A stretch of DNA of 64,000 nucleotides from Arthrobacter sp. PAMC 25486 (lineage in GTDB: Bacteria; Actinomycetota; Actinomycetes; Actinomycetales; Micrococcaceae): NCBI RefSeq assembly GCF_000785535.1, contig NZ_CP007595.1, positions 4,362,439 through 4,426,438 of the forward strand, read 5' to 3'. The translations under genes were made by a program, and so were the position numbers. Positions 8,548-17,290 of the stretch are shown one piece after another. The notes under the pieces were generated by a model that worked only from the letters and a program-made list of their open reading frames with translations, made no database searches and was not told the DNA's origin. Positions within the stretch are counted from its first letter, which is position 1. Every line of letters begins with the position of its first letter.

Positions 8548-9384
8548 GTGCCTACTGAACTGCCGTACCAGCCGCTTCCCCTTGACCAGTCCGCCGTGCG
8601 CTACACCCATGGGCCCGACTCAACTCCGCAGCAGGGAGTTCCGGCCGGGCGCACCATCGAATTTGAGTGGAACCGCAGCACGGTCTACCCTGGCACGTCC
8701 CGCAAATTCTGGGTCCATGTGCCTCAGCAGTACCGTCCGGGTGAACCCGCTTCATTAATGGTGTTCCAAGACGGTTGGTGGTACCTCGATCCCGAGGGTG
8801 AGGTGCGTGGCGGGATTGTTCTGGACAACCTCGTCCACAACGGGGACATCCCGGTCGCCATCGGGGTGTTCGTCGACCCGGGGATCTTCCCGGGCGCTGA
8901 GATCCCAAAGAACCGCAACGCAGAATACGACGCGTTTGATGACAGGTACGCAGAGTTCCTGCTCACGGAGATCATCCCGGAAGTCACTTCCCGGTTCACG
9001 ATCTCCGACGATCCCGAAAAGTGGGGGCTCTGTGGCGGCAGCAGCGGCGGCAATTGTGCATTCACTGCGGCGTGGCTGCGCCCGGACAAGTTCCGCAAGG
9101 TCATCGGGTACCTGTCCAGCTTCGTTCAGATGCCTGGCGGAAATCCCTACCCCGAACTCATCCCGGCCACCCCGGCCAAACCGTTGCGGACCTTCCTGCA
9201 GGCCGGCCACCGGGACCTGCGCTGGAACCAGCCGGAACGAAACTGGCTCTCCAGCAACCTCAGGGTTGCGGCGGCCCTTGCCGAGGCCGGGTACGACTTC
9301 CGTCTTGTTCTCGGCGATGGCGGACACAGCCCCAACCACGGCGGTGTCCTGCTCCCGGACGCCCTCCGCTGGCTGTGGAGATAA
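8548..9384 (+). CDS. Esterase of the enterochelin esterase / putative esterase family
   Basis: A 278-residue alpha/beta hydrolase. RKFWVHVPQQY is the family's first conserved strand, LMVFQDGWWYLD follows, and CGGSSGGNCAFTAAW contains the nucleophile elbow GGSSG. GDGGHSPNHGG near the C terminus provides the likely catalytic histidine. Similarity is to Fes/YieL-like esterases that cleave siderophore or carbohydrate esters; no signal peptide is present. It starts with GTG at 8548 behind a leaderless-type -10 box. Neither a siderophore operon nor a carbohydrate operon adjoins it, so the substrate stays open. Confidence 0.88.
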   Translation: MPTELPYQPLPLDQSAVRYTHGPDSTPQQGVPAGRTIEFEWNRSTVYPGTSRKFWVHVPQQYRPGEPASLMVFQDGWWYLDPEGEVRGGIVLDNLVHNGDIPVAIGVFVDPGIFPGAEIPKNRNAEYDAFDDRYAEFLLTEIIPEVTSRFTISDDPEKWGLCGGSSGGNCAFTAAWLRPDKFRKVIGYLSSFVQMPGGNPYPELIPATPAKPLRTFLQAGHRDLRWNQPERNWLSSNLRVAAALAEAGYDFRLVLGDGGHSPNHGGVLLPDALRWLWR

Positions 9385-9755
9385 TGTCCACGCCAACGTC
9401 ATATTCACGAAAGCTGCGAACACCTGCGATATGTTGGCAGTATCACGCGTGAAACCGCACGCCGCCTGACACGAAGCGAACAAATGACACCCTCAAGTAC
9501 TTGATCGGTTGGAGCAGTGAATTGCTCAGCCAAACCGGTTCATGAACCGGTCAATGGCGTGCCTCAATGCCCGCGAGCCCTCATGTCGGCCGCCGGCAAA
9601 TGCTCCCGTCGCCATGTTCCCCTGGACGTTTTTGTCCCCGCAATTTATTGGCGCAAGTGGTCGTCGCACCATTTTTGATTTCGCATTTGATTGTCGCGTG
9701 CTGAATCACCGGTTGCGAATGACCCGGCTGCCTTTGATGGAAGTCAGGTTTAGAT
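9385..9755. other. Intergenic region, 371 bp, visibly lower GC than its surroundings
   Basis: No convincing gene is present. The segment holds the 18-bp palindrome at 9534-9551 and becomes T-rich towards the exporter start. A 53-codon frame (9517-9678, GTG start, three Cys codons) exists, but its GGAG sequence is only 2 nt from the GTG and it resembles no family known to me. The composition shift begins here and continues through the exporter gene. Confidence 0.6.
9534..9551. promoter_or_regulatory. Perfect 18-bp palindrome, candidate operator
   Basis: ACCGGTTCATGAACCGGT reads the same on both strands. It lies about 205 bp upstream of the ABC exporter gene. Perfect dyads of this size are typical binding sites for dimeric repressors, yet no regulator gene adjoins it. 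Confidence 0.55.
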
Positions 9756-11426
9756 ATGCAGCACGGAATATTTCCTACAATCATGCGTATTTTGCGCGAC
9801 ATCTGGAGTCAAGGCCGGTTGCTGTCCACAGGCATTTGGACACTAAAAGGTGTGGAGAGTCTCTTTGCTGTTCTGCCTTCACTGGTACTGGCATGGCTGG
9901 TGGGCGCCTTCGAGGCTGGGGGCGACGCCATGAGTCAAACAGTGTTTGCAGCATTCATTTACAGTGCCGTATGGGCTGCATCCCGGATGATTTCACCGGG
10001 ACTGACCCAATTGTACGGACGCGTGGAACAGCGGCTTCAGACTAGGTTCATTGTTGATGCGATTCAGCGGCAGGAGTCCGCCAGCCCTCTTGACCGCGCT
10101 GCGATAGGTGATGCTGAACTCAGCTTCGCGATCGACAGCGGGGCGGAAGGCATTAGGAACTCCACGTGGGCTGTTGTCTCGAGTATCGTGCCGGCAGTTT
10201 TGAACGCGGTTGTCGGTCTGGTCATGTTCATGACGCTCTACGGATACGCTCCAGCGGCGGTATTTGTTGTTGCCGTCTGTGTCCTGATTTTTGGAAGCAG
10301 GCCAATTATTCGGCGGCATCAGGCGAGGCAACATTCGTCCATGGAAGAAGCCATGAGCTCATTTGGCGTCCTCCAAAATACGTTGGAATTTTGGCGGGAA
10401 TCGAGAATCCTCGGTGTTGGCGATTACCTTCGCGAACGTTACCGGGCTGATCGCAGGAAATTTGAGCAGAGAGCCCATGCCAGCTATATGACGACTGGCC
10501 TGCTCCAAATTTTCCAGATCTCGGTCATCGCGGCTGGAATCTTTGGGATGGTTTATGCGTATGCCATCCAGCACGTTGGTGTCCTCAAGGCGGCCGACAT
10601 CGTGGCGATCATTGGTATATCAGTAGCTACCTTGGTCCCACTTCAATCTCTGGGTTTTGGCGTTTCTTCCTTGAGCAGCGGCGTCGCCCAGATTAGACAG
10701 TCGGAATCTGTACTCAAGCAGGCGGGATCGGACGGGTACCTGCCTGCAACCATTTCAAGCGTATTCTCAGCCGAGCCCGCCATCCTTTCTGTGCAAAACT
10801 TTCATTGTGAGTCATTCGGTGGAGGACATGCTCTGAGAGTCACTTCTTTTAAAGCTCCAATTGGCCAAATCACTTGGGTCCTCGGCCCCAGTGGTTCGGG
10901 AAAGACCGTTTTTCTCGACGGTCTTGCCGGTCTGGCGCCCGTCAGAAATGGCACGATCGAGTGGTCGGGCCGGAGCAGGTGTAAAGCTTCAGTCGGATAT
11001 TTAAGGCAATCAGCTCCAGTTCTGGCCGCTGACCTAATGGAAAATGTGGAACTGGGCCGCGACCGAGGTAACGCGGCGTTGGAGTCATTGAAGAATCTCG
11101 AATTATTGGCTGCATGTGACACGAAGTCCACGGCGCACCAAATATTCCCCCGTGGCGACGGATCACGGCTGTCCGGTGGGCAGGAAAGGCGAATGCTATT
11201 GGCAAGGGTGCTGCTGAATGATCCAGATATTTTGATTTGTGACGAGCCAACCACCTGCCTCGACCGCGAGTCCCGCGCCATTGTCTGGCAGTTGCTGGAA
11301 CAGGAATCACAGAAAAGGATCGTGATTGTGTCGACGCATGATCCGGAAGCCCCGATGCGTGAATCTGATTCGAGTCTTGATATTGTCGGTTGTGCCGTGC
11401 CTCACACGGAGGTGGCGGTCCAATAA
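9756..11426 (+). CDS. ABC exporter, fused permease and ATPase (possibly acquired)
   Basis: A 556-residue half-transporter. Residues about 15-320 are a six-helix exporter membrane domain (for example AVFVVAVCVLIFG and VIAAGIFGMVYAYAI). The ATPase follows: Walker A GPSGSGKT at 377-384, signature LSGGQ at 472-476, Walker B ILICDEP with Asp496-Glu497, and the switch motif STHDPEA. No C39 peptidase domain precedes it, so it is not a processing bacteriocin exporter. Codon use is clearly richer in A/T than in neighbours, and there is no partner gene, which suggests horizontal acquisition. It presumably works as a homodimer. A weak AGG lies before the ATG at 9756; ATG 9783 is an alternative start. 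Confidence 0.88.
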   Translation: MQHGIFPTIMRILRDIWSQGRLLSTGIWTLKGVESLFAVLPSLVLAWLVGAFEAGGDAMSQTVFAAFIYSAVWAASRMISPGLTQLYGRVEQRLQTRFIVDAIQRQESASPLDRAAIGDAELSFAIDSGAEGIRNSTWAVVSSIVPAVLNAVVGLVMFMTLYGYAPAAVFVVAVCVLIFGSRPIIRRHQARQHSSMEEAMSSFGVLQNTLEFWRESRILGVGDYLRERYRADRRKFEQRAHASYMTTGLLQIFQISVIAAGIFGMVYAYAIQHVGVLKAADIVAIIGISVATLVPLQSLGFGVSSLSSGVAQIRQSESVLKQAGSDGYLPATISSVFSAEPAILSVQNFHCESFGGGHALRVTSFKAPIGQITWVLGPSGSGKTVFLDGLAGLAPVRNGTIEWSGRSRCKASVGYLRQSAPVLAADLMENVELGRDRGNAALESLKNLELLAACDTKSTAHQIFPRGDGSRLSGGQERRMLLARVLLNDPDILICDEPTTCLDRESRAIVWQLLEQESQKRIVIVSTHDPEAPMRESDSSLDIVGCAVPHTEVAVQ

Positions 11427-11494
11427 TCCATGAGTTTCCTCAAGATCAGTTATGTTCGTGTGCGGAAAAAATGTCCCGCTCCCACGCCTGACCA

Positions 11495-11539
11495 TGTGGA
11501 ATCCGTATGGCAACGGGTCAAACCAGGACTGATTCCACA
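11495..11539. promoter_or_regulatory. Inverted repeat between exporter and DUF4091 gene
   Basis: TGTGGAATC (11495-11503) and GATTCCACA (11531-11539) are perfect 9-bp arms separated by 27 nt. It could form a hairpin at the exporter's 3' end or bind a regulator ahead of the DUF4091 gene. The distance suits a weak terminator better than a compact operator. Confidence 0.35.
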
Positions 11540-11602
11540 CACAGCCCGTCACGCCCGTCACCTTCAACGGGACACCTCTATTAAGAAAGCCTCCCCCTGA
11601 AA

Positions 11603-13300
11603 ATGAACTCACGGAAACTCACTCTTGCCAGCGACTCATGGGCCTTCATGCTTGTCGATTCGCTGGAAAAGGTCTATCCGGATGCTGTCCCGCGCCCGCA
11701 CGATCCGTCCGTGCCCACGTCCACGTTCCTGGGCGAAACTTTTTCATTCCAAATCGCGATCCGCCCGCCCCTGACCCGGTACTTCGCTCCCGCAGGGGAC
11801 CTTACCGTCAGTATCGGCGGCGCATTGAGTGCATGGGCGGTGGTCCACCAGGTGGAACTGGTGCCCTGCACCGTGGCGGCGTTCCCTGGCCACGACGGAG
11901 GCTACGATCGCGACACCCCCGGCCTCTACCCGGATCTGCTGCGTCCCAAACCCGACGGCGGCATCAGGCCCCTTGCCAGTTCGTGGACCTCAGCCTGGGT
12001 CGATATCACGGTTGAGGGTGCTGAACTGGCCGGGAGCCATGAAGTCCCCGTGCGCGTCACCGGTTCCGCCGGGGAGGTGTTGTTTGAAGACCGCCTCACC
12101 ATCACCGTCCTAGGCCGCCGCCTGCCCGAGCTGGCCATCGTGAATTCCCACTGGTTCCATTGCGACGGGCTGGCGAGCTTCTACGGCGTCGAGGTTTTCA
12201 GCGAAGAACACTGGAACGCCATCGACAAGTTCATCGCCTCGGCAGCAGAGATGGGCGTTAACTCCCTGCTCACCCCCACCTGGACCCCGCCACTGGACAC
12301 CGCCATCGGGGGCGAGCGCCTGCCCACCCAGCTCATTGGCATAGCGGAGGGCGGCGGGGAGTACAGTTTCGATTTCAGCCTCCTTGAGCGCTGGCTGGAG
12401 ATCTGTGCCCGTCACGGCATCAAGTACCTCGAAATTGCCCACCTGTTCACACAGTGGGGCGCCCGCTTCACTCCCGCCATCTACGTCACCACCGGGACGG
12501 AGGCAGTACGTCGATTCGGGTGGGATGTCCCGGCCACCGACCCCTCCTATCGCCGGCTGATGGCCGCGCTCCTGCCCGAACTACGAGTGGTCTTGTCTGA
12601 GCACTGGTCCTTGGACCGGGTGTTTTTTCATATTTCCGATGAACCGCATGGCGAAAAGGCCCTGGCCAGCTACCTGGAAGCAAAAGCTGTTGTGGCCGAT
12701 CTGCTGGAGGGCGTGGAGGTTGTCGACGCGCTCAGCGACTATGCGTTTTATACCAGCGGCGCCGTCAACCGACCCATCGTGGCGACAGACGCCGTCGGAC
12801 CATTCTTGGAAGCTGGCATGGACCGGCTGTGGGTCTATTACTGCACGGCGCAGGATGCCGGGGTCGCCAACCGGTTCATCGCGATGCCCTCAGCAAGGAA
12901 CAGGGTCCTGGGCCACCAGCTGTTCGCCATGAAATGCTCGGGCTTCCTGCACTGGGGATTCAACTTCTACAACACCGCCTATTCCGTGAGCAGCATCGAC
13001 CCGTTCAAGGACACCTGCGCTGGCGGGAATTTTCAGGGCGGGGACTCGTTCATGGTCTACCCGGGCGATGAAGGCACACCGTGGGCGTCCATCCGCTTCA
13101 AGATTTTTGCCCAGGCGATGGCCGACCACCGGGCGTTCACGCTGCTCGAAGAGCTGGCCGGGCGTGCGGCGGTCATGGACATTATTGACAGCAACGGCCA
13201 AGGTGGTCCGCTCGCCATGGACAGTTTCAACTACGACCCCGTGCATTATTTGCGCAGCCGCCAACAGGTCAACGAGGCCATTGCCGGCGCAACGCCGTGA
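11603..13300 (+). CDS. DUF4091 domain-containing protein (glycoside hydrolase-like)
   Basis: A 565-residue protein of the DUF4091 type. The first about 175 residues are beta-rich; from about residue 180 (AIVNSHWFHCDGLASFYGV) it is a TIM-barrel-like domain with conserved segments FFHISDEPHGEKALASY and LHWGFNFYNTAY, the second being the hallmark of DUF4091. The Asp-Glu of ISDEP resembles a glycosidase catalytic pair. No secretion signal is seen. It overlaps or touches the GH20 hexosaminidase gene downstream, so the two should be co-expressed and act on the same glycan. The enzymatic activity of the family is not established with certainty. Confidence 0.85.
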   Translation: MNSRKLTLASDSWAFMLVDSLEKVYPDAVPRPHDPSVPTSTFLGETFSFQIAIRPPLTRYFAPAGDLTVSIGGALSAWAVVHQVELVPCTVAAFPGHDGGYDRDTPGLYPDLLRPKPDGGIRPLASSWTSAWVDITVEGAELAGSHEVPVRVTGSAGEVLFEDRLTITVLGRRLPELAIVNSHWFHCDGLASFYGVEVFSEEHWNAIDKFIASAAEMGVNSLLTPTWTPPLDTAIGGERLPTQLIGIAEGGGEYSFDFSLLERWLEICARHGIKYLEIAHLFTQWGARFTPAIYVTTGTEAVRRFGWDVPATDPSYRRLMAALLPELRVVLSEHWSLDRVFFHISDEPHGEKALASYLEAKAVVADLLEGVEVVDALSDYAFYTSGAVNRPIVATDAVGPFLEAGMDRLWVYYCTAQDAGVANRFIAMPSARNRVLGHQLFAMKCSGFLHWGFNFYNTAYSVSSIDPFKDTCAGGNFQGGDSFMVYPGDEGTPWASIRFKIFAQAMADHRAFTLLEELAGRAAVMDIIDSNGQGGPLAMDSFNYDPVHYLRSRQQVNEAIAGATP

Positions 13301-13317
13301 AAGGAAACATTTCAGCC

Positions 13318-14787
13318 ATGAACAGCACCACAGACTCAGCCACGCCCACCGCACCCGTCGTGGTGCCATCGCTCCAGCGCTGGGAGGCGCAGCCCGGCAC
13401 CACTGGCCTGGGTGAGGGGTTCGTCGTCGAACATCCAGAGGATCTGGCTGGTTTGGCGCGGACGCTGCGCGCGGACATCGCCGACGTCACCGGGCTGGCA
13501 GGCGGCATTGGCGCGGACACCGGTGCCGGGAAGATCACGCTGGTGCTGGACCCGGAGCTGGAGTTTGGCACCGATAATGCCACGGCACCGGACGAGGGGT
13601 ACGTGCTGGCGATCGACGGCGGTGTGCGCATCAGTGCGCGGACGGCCACCGGCGTTTACTGGGGGACGCGAAGCCTGCTGCAAATGCTGTCGGCCTCCAC
13701 GGAACTGCCGGCCGGCATCGCGACCGACTGGCCGAACTATCCGGTGCGCGGGTTCATGCTCGATGTCGGACGCCGCTTTGCGCGCCCGGAGGCGCTGCGC
13801 GACTACATCCGTTTCCTGAGCTGGTACAAACTCAACACCTTTATGGTGCACCTCAATGACAATGAAATCACCAAGGACACCAAGCGCAGCTGGGATCAGG
13901 CGCAGCAGGGCTTCCGGCTGGCCTCGGATTCACCCTGGCTGGCAGGGCTCGCGGCGGAGGACGGCGCCTACAGCCGCGCCGAGTGGGACTCCTTCGAGGA
14001 CCTGGCGGCCCAGCGGCACGTGCAGCTGATCCCGGAAATCGACGTGCCCGCACACTCGCGCTCCTTCATCCGCTGGCGCCCGGAACTGGGCCTGAACGGC
14101 GGGGATTCGGACATGCTGGATCTGGAAAAGCCGGAGACGGTGGAGCTGGTCAAGAACGTGTTTGAGGAGTTTGTGCCGTGGTTCCGTGGCCCGGCCGTGC
14201 ACTTCGGCGCCGATGAATATGCCCGCGGACATTCGAAGACCTACCGCGGATTCTTCAACGCCGTCAGCACACACCTGCGCTCCCTTGGCAAAGACCCTGT
14301 GGCGTGGGGGAGTCTGACCATGATGTCCGAGGGTGCCGGGGCGCCCGGCCCCGGCGGCTACAACCGGGACGTGACCATGTGCGCCTGGAGCAGGGACTGG
14401 TACAGCGGCCAGGCGGCTGTGGCAGACGGCTACAACGTCATCAACACCGATGACCGCCTGCTCTACATTGTGCCGTTCGCCGACTACTACCACGGCCAGG
14501 GGCTGGACGCCCGGGACCTCTTCGAAAACTGGGAACCGCACATCTTCGGCACCGGCTACAACCTGTACCCGGGCCACCCGCAGCTCCTCGGCGCGGCGTC
14601 GGCGCTCTGGAATGACCTGGTGCTGCTGGACTATGACGAGCGTGCGGTTTATGAACTTGTGAAGCCGGCGTTCGGGGTGCTGGCACAGAAGATGTGGGCC
14701 GGCGCCGTTCCCGAACTGGGCTATGAGGACTTCATGGACCGCAACGCGGCGGTGGCTGTGTGGCCCGGGAGCACGCTCCTAGGCTGA
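13318..14787 (+). CDS. Family 20 glycoside hydrolase (beta-N-acetylhexosaminidase)
   Basis: A 489-residue GH20 enzyme. The N-terminal GH20b domain (about 20-145) is followed by the catalytic barrel that starts at YPVRGFMLDVGRRFARPEAL. VHFGADEY holds the paired catalytic residues Asp299-Glu300 used in substrate-assisted catalysis. It removes terminal GlcNAc or GalNAc from glycans. No signal peptide is visible, which implies intracellular action on imported oligosaccharides. AAAGGAA lies about 12 nt before the ATG at 13318; an in-frame GTG at 13297 overlapping the upstream stop is an alternative start. The gene forms an operon with the DUF4091 gene and is followed by a hairpin. Confidence 0.92.
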   Translation: MNSTTDSATPTAPVVVPSLQRWEAQPGTTGLGEGFVVEHPEDLAGLARTLRADIADVTGLAGGIGADTGAGKITLVLDPELEFGTDNATAPDEGYVLAIDGGVRISARTATGVYWGTRSLLQMLSASTELPAGIATDWPNYPVRGFMLDVGRRFARPEALRDYIRFLSWYKLNTFMVHLNDNEITKDTKRSWDQAQQGFRLASDSPWLAGLAAEDGAYSRAEWDSFEDLAAQRHVQLIPEIDVPAHSRSFIRWRPELGLNGGDSDMLDLEKPETVELVKNVFEEFVPWFRGPAVHFGADEYARGHSKTYRGFFNAVSTHLRSLGKDPVAWGSLTMMSEGAGAPGPGGYNRDVTMCAWSRDWYSGQAAVADGYNVINTDDRLLYIVPFADYYHGQGLDARDLFENWEPHIFGTGYNLYPGHPQLLGAASALWNDLVLLDYDERAVYELVKPAFGVLAQKMWAGAVPELGYEDFMDRNAAVAVWPGSTLLG

Positions 14788-14818
14788 CACGTTTTCCAAC
14801 AAATGCCCCACTTTGTGA

Positions 14819-14886
14819 AAAATGCCGCCGTTTGCCGGAAATGCCGTAGATCAAACCATGGCATTTCCGGCAAACCACGGCATTTT
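14819..14886. terminator. Long hairpin between hexosaminidase and LysR genes
   Basis: Arms of 27 nt (14819-14845 and 14860-14886) pair with only two mismatches around a 14-nt loop. The motif AAATGCC or its complement recurs five times in this gap. The element separates two convergent genes and probably ends both transcripts. Confidence 0.8.
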
Positions 14887-14969
14887 CGCAATCGCTGCCC
14901 GCCGCCTCCGGGGCACACCCCCGGGAGGGCATGATCTTACATCTCGGCGAAATGAGGGGCTGGCGGAGG

Positions 14970-15947
14970 CTACCCGCCCGCCAGCTCCGCCATGACCTCC
15001 TGCAACGCCTGCGCCACGAGCTGCACCGAGCGGCGCTTGTAGTTTTCCGGCCGCACCAGCAAATCAATGCGCCGCTGCGTGTTGATCCCGGCCAACGGCC
15101 GCAGCACCACGCCGTCGTTCAGCGCAGGGCTCGAGGTGTAGCGTGGCAACAGCCCAATCACCTCGCCCGTGGAGACGAGCGCGGCAACGGTGGAGTAATC
15201 GTTGATCCGGTGCACCACCTCCACCGGACGGCTCGCCATGGCCCCCACGGCCACCAAAACATCGGCGGGGGAATAGCCGCTGCGGCTGCTCACCCAGGGA
15301 AAACTGACGACGTCGGCCGCCGTCAGCGAGTGCCGGCCCGCCAGCGGGTGGTCCACGGCCATCGCCACGTCCAGTGGCTCGTGCGCCAGCGGAATGACCG
15401 TCACCCGCTCCTCCGGCCATTCCGGGCTGTGGTCCATGCGGTGGGCCAGGACCAGATCGTAACGGGCGGTCAGGCCGGGAAAATCCTGTTGGGCCACGTC
15501 CTCGTCCGAAAACTTGACCCGGGGCACAGCCTCCGGGGAAATGGTCGGCGGGTGGCCGGCGTCGAACATCAAGGAGGAGGACTGGGCGGGCGAAGACTGG
15601 GCCGCCGCCAGCCGCCGCACCAGCGGGGCGAACAGGGCCTGCCCGGCGCTGTGGAAACCGCTGATCGTGACGGTGCCGCCGGCGTCGTGCTGGTACGCGC
15701 CGATCGCGGCTTTGGCCGTGGCCATGGCGTCGATGACTTGGGCGCCTGCTGTGGCAAGCACCTTGCCGGCCTCTGTCAAAACCAGGTTCCGGCCATCCTT
15801 GCGCGTCAGCGGCGTGTCCACTTGGCGCTGGAGCGAGGTGATTTGCTGCGAGACGGCGGAGGGTGTGACAGACAGGGTGTCGGCGACCGCCTTGATGCTG
15901 CCCAATTCGCCGAGCTCACGCAGCATGTGCAGTTGGTGAAGTTCCAT
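14970..15947 (-). CDS. LysR family transcriptional regulator, likely regulator of tdh-kbl
   Basis: A 325-residue LysR-type protein. The winged helix-turn-helix is at residues about 3-62 (GSIKAVADTLSVTPSAVSQQI), followed by a substrate-binding domain of periplasmic-binding-protein type (about 90-300). It is transcribed away from the threonine dehydrogenase gene with 136 bp between the starts, the usual LysR arrangement, so it likely controls tdh-kbl and itself. The gap holds the dyad TAAGTA-AA-TACTTA. The effector is unknown; threonine, glycine or 2-amino-3-ketobutyrate would fit. Confidence 0.9.
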   Translation of the reverse strand: MELHQLHMLRELGELGSIKAVADTLSVTPSAVSQQITSLQRQVDTPLTRKDGRNLVLTEAGKVLATAGAQVIDAMATAKAAIGAYQHDAGGTVTISGFHSAGQALFAPLVRRLAAAQSSPAQSSSLMFDAGHPPTISPEAVPRVKFSDEDVAQQDFPGLTARYDLVLAHRMDHSPEWPEERVTVIPLAHEPLDVAMAVDHPLAGRHSLTAADVVSFPWVSSRSGYSPADVLVAVGAMASRPVEVVHRINDYSTVAALVSTGEVIGLLPRYTSSPALNDGVVLRPLAGINTQRRIDLLVRPENYKRRSVQLVAQALQEVMAELAGG

Positions 15948-15963
15948 CCACCCAGCATATAGC

Positions 15964-15977
15964 TAAGTAAATACTTA
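15964..15977. promoter_or_regulatory. Dyad TAAGTA-N2-TACTTA, candidate LysR site
   Basis: A 6+6 bp inverted repeat with a 2-nt spacer lies 17 nt upstream of the LysR start codon (15947) and 107 nt upstream of tdh. AT-rich dyads in the shared promoter of divergent LysR pairs are the usual binding sites. Confidence 0.55.
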
Positions 15978-16083
15978 ATTGACGATGGAGAAATTGTCGA
16001 TTGTGCTAAACGGTTTCAGGGGCTGTAATGGAATTCAACGCCCGCGACGGGCCCGCACCCCTCCACGACAGGACTGCACGCCC

Positions 16084-17133
16084 ATGAAAGCTCTGTACAA
16101 ATCCGGCCCCCACGCAGGCTTCGAACTGGTTGACCGGCCCGAACCGGTTGCCGGGCCGCGCGAGGTCAAGATCAAGGTCCACACCACGGGCCTCTGCGGC
16201 ACCGACCTCCACATCCAGGCGTGGGATGCGTGGGCGGCCTCCACCATCGTGGCGCCGCTGATCGCCGGGCACGAGTTCTACGGCGAAATCGTGGAAATCG
16301 GCTCCGACGTCCACAGCGTCAAGGTGGGCGACAAGGTCTCCGGCGAGGGCCACATCGTGTGCGGACTGTGCCGCAACTGCCGTGCCGGCCGCCGCCACAT
16401 GTGCATCAACACCATCTCCGTGGGCGTCCAGCGCGACGGCGCCTTCGCCGAATACGTCGTCATCCCCGAATCCAACGTCTGGGTGCACCACGACCCCTCC
16501 ATCACCCCGGAACTCGGCGCCATCTTTGACCCGCTGGGCAACGCCGTCCACACCGCGCTGAGCTTCGACCTCATAGGCGAGGACGTCCTCATCACCGGAG
16601 CCGGCCCCATCGGCCTCATGGCCATCGCCGTGGCCCGCCACGCCGGCGCCCGCAAGATCGCCATCACCGACGTCTCCGCGCCCCGCCTTGCGATGGCCAC
16701 CGCCATGGGTGCCGACCTCGCCGTCAACGTCGCCACCACCACCCTGCGCGAAGCCCAGCAGCAGCTCGGCCTGCGTGAAGGATTCGATGTCGGCATGGAA
16801 ATGTCTGGCCATCCCACCGCCCTGCCTGAAATGATCGACAACATGAACCACGGCGGCCGCATCGCCATGTTGGGCCTGCCCAGCGAGTCGATCGACATCA
16901 ACTGGGGCAAGGTCGTCACCCACATGCTCACGCTGAAGGGCATTTACGGACGGGAAATGTATGAAACCTGGTATGCCATGAGTGCCATGCTCTCCTCCAA
17001 CCCGGTCCTGCGCAAGGCCGTCGCCTCCGTGGTCACCGATGTCCTGCCCGCCACCGAATGGGAGCAGGCGTTCAGCACGGCCCGCGCCGGCACCGGCGGC
17101 AAGATCGTGCTCGACTGGTCGGTCTTCTCCTAG
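16084..17133 (+). CDS. tdh: L-threonine 3-dehydrogenase
   Basis: A 349-residue zinc-dependent medium-chain dehydrogenase. Catalytic zinc ligands Cys38 ([10 protein letters not shown]) and His63-Glu64 (AGHEFYGE) are present, and Cys93, Cys96, Cys99 and Cys107 form the structural zinc lobe. The Rossmann motif is GAGPIGLMA. The protein oxidises L-threonine to 2-amino-3-ketobutyrate with NAD+. Assignment to Tdh rather than another alcohol dehydrogenase rests on strong overall resemblance and on kbl directly downstream. ATG 16084 is chosen as the conserved MKAL start. Confidence 0.95.
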   Translation: MKALYKSGPHAGFELVDRPEPVAGPREVKIKVHTTGLCGTDLHIQAWDAWAASTIVAPLIAGHEFYGEIVEIGSDVHSVKVGDKVSGEGHIVCGLCRNCRAGRRHMCINTISVGVQRDGAFAEYVVIPESNVWVHHDPSITPELGAIFDPLGNAVHTALSFDLIGEDVLITGAGPIGLMAIAVARHAGARKIAITDVSAPRLAMATAMGADLAVNVATTTLREAQQQLGLREGFDVGMEMSGHPTALPEMIDNMNHGGRIAMLGLPSESIDINWGKVVTHMLTLKGIYGREMYETWYAMSAMLSSNPVLRKAVASVVTDVLPATEWEQAFSTARAGTGGKIVLDWSVFS

Positions 17134-17290
17134 ACTTTTGAGCCTGCGCAAGCCTGTGTTTGCTGAACCACAGCGCCTGCGCAACCACAGTGCCTAAGTA
17201 GCCACAGCGTTTCCAAGCACGACGGCGGGACCCCGCCATCCGCCGTCGTGCTTCCTCCCAGCACCCCCACCACGAACGTAAGGATCGATA

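Noticed and set aside
9517..9678. A 53-codon frame with three Cys codons upstream of the ABC exporter, considered as a precursor peptide gene.
   Set aside because: Its GGAG is only 2 nt from the GTG, it overlaps the palindrome, it has no leader-peptide features and it matches no family I know. Kept only as a remark in the exporter finding.
14931..15962. A 343-codon plus-strand frame opposite the LysR gene.
   Set aside because: High-GC antisense shadow; the minus-strand protein has complete LysR features.
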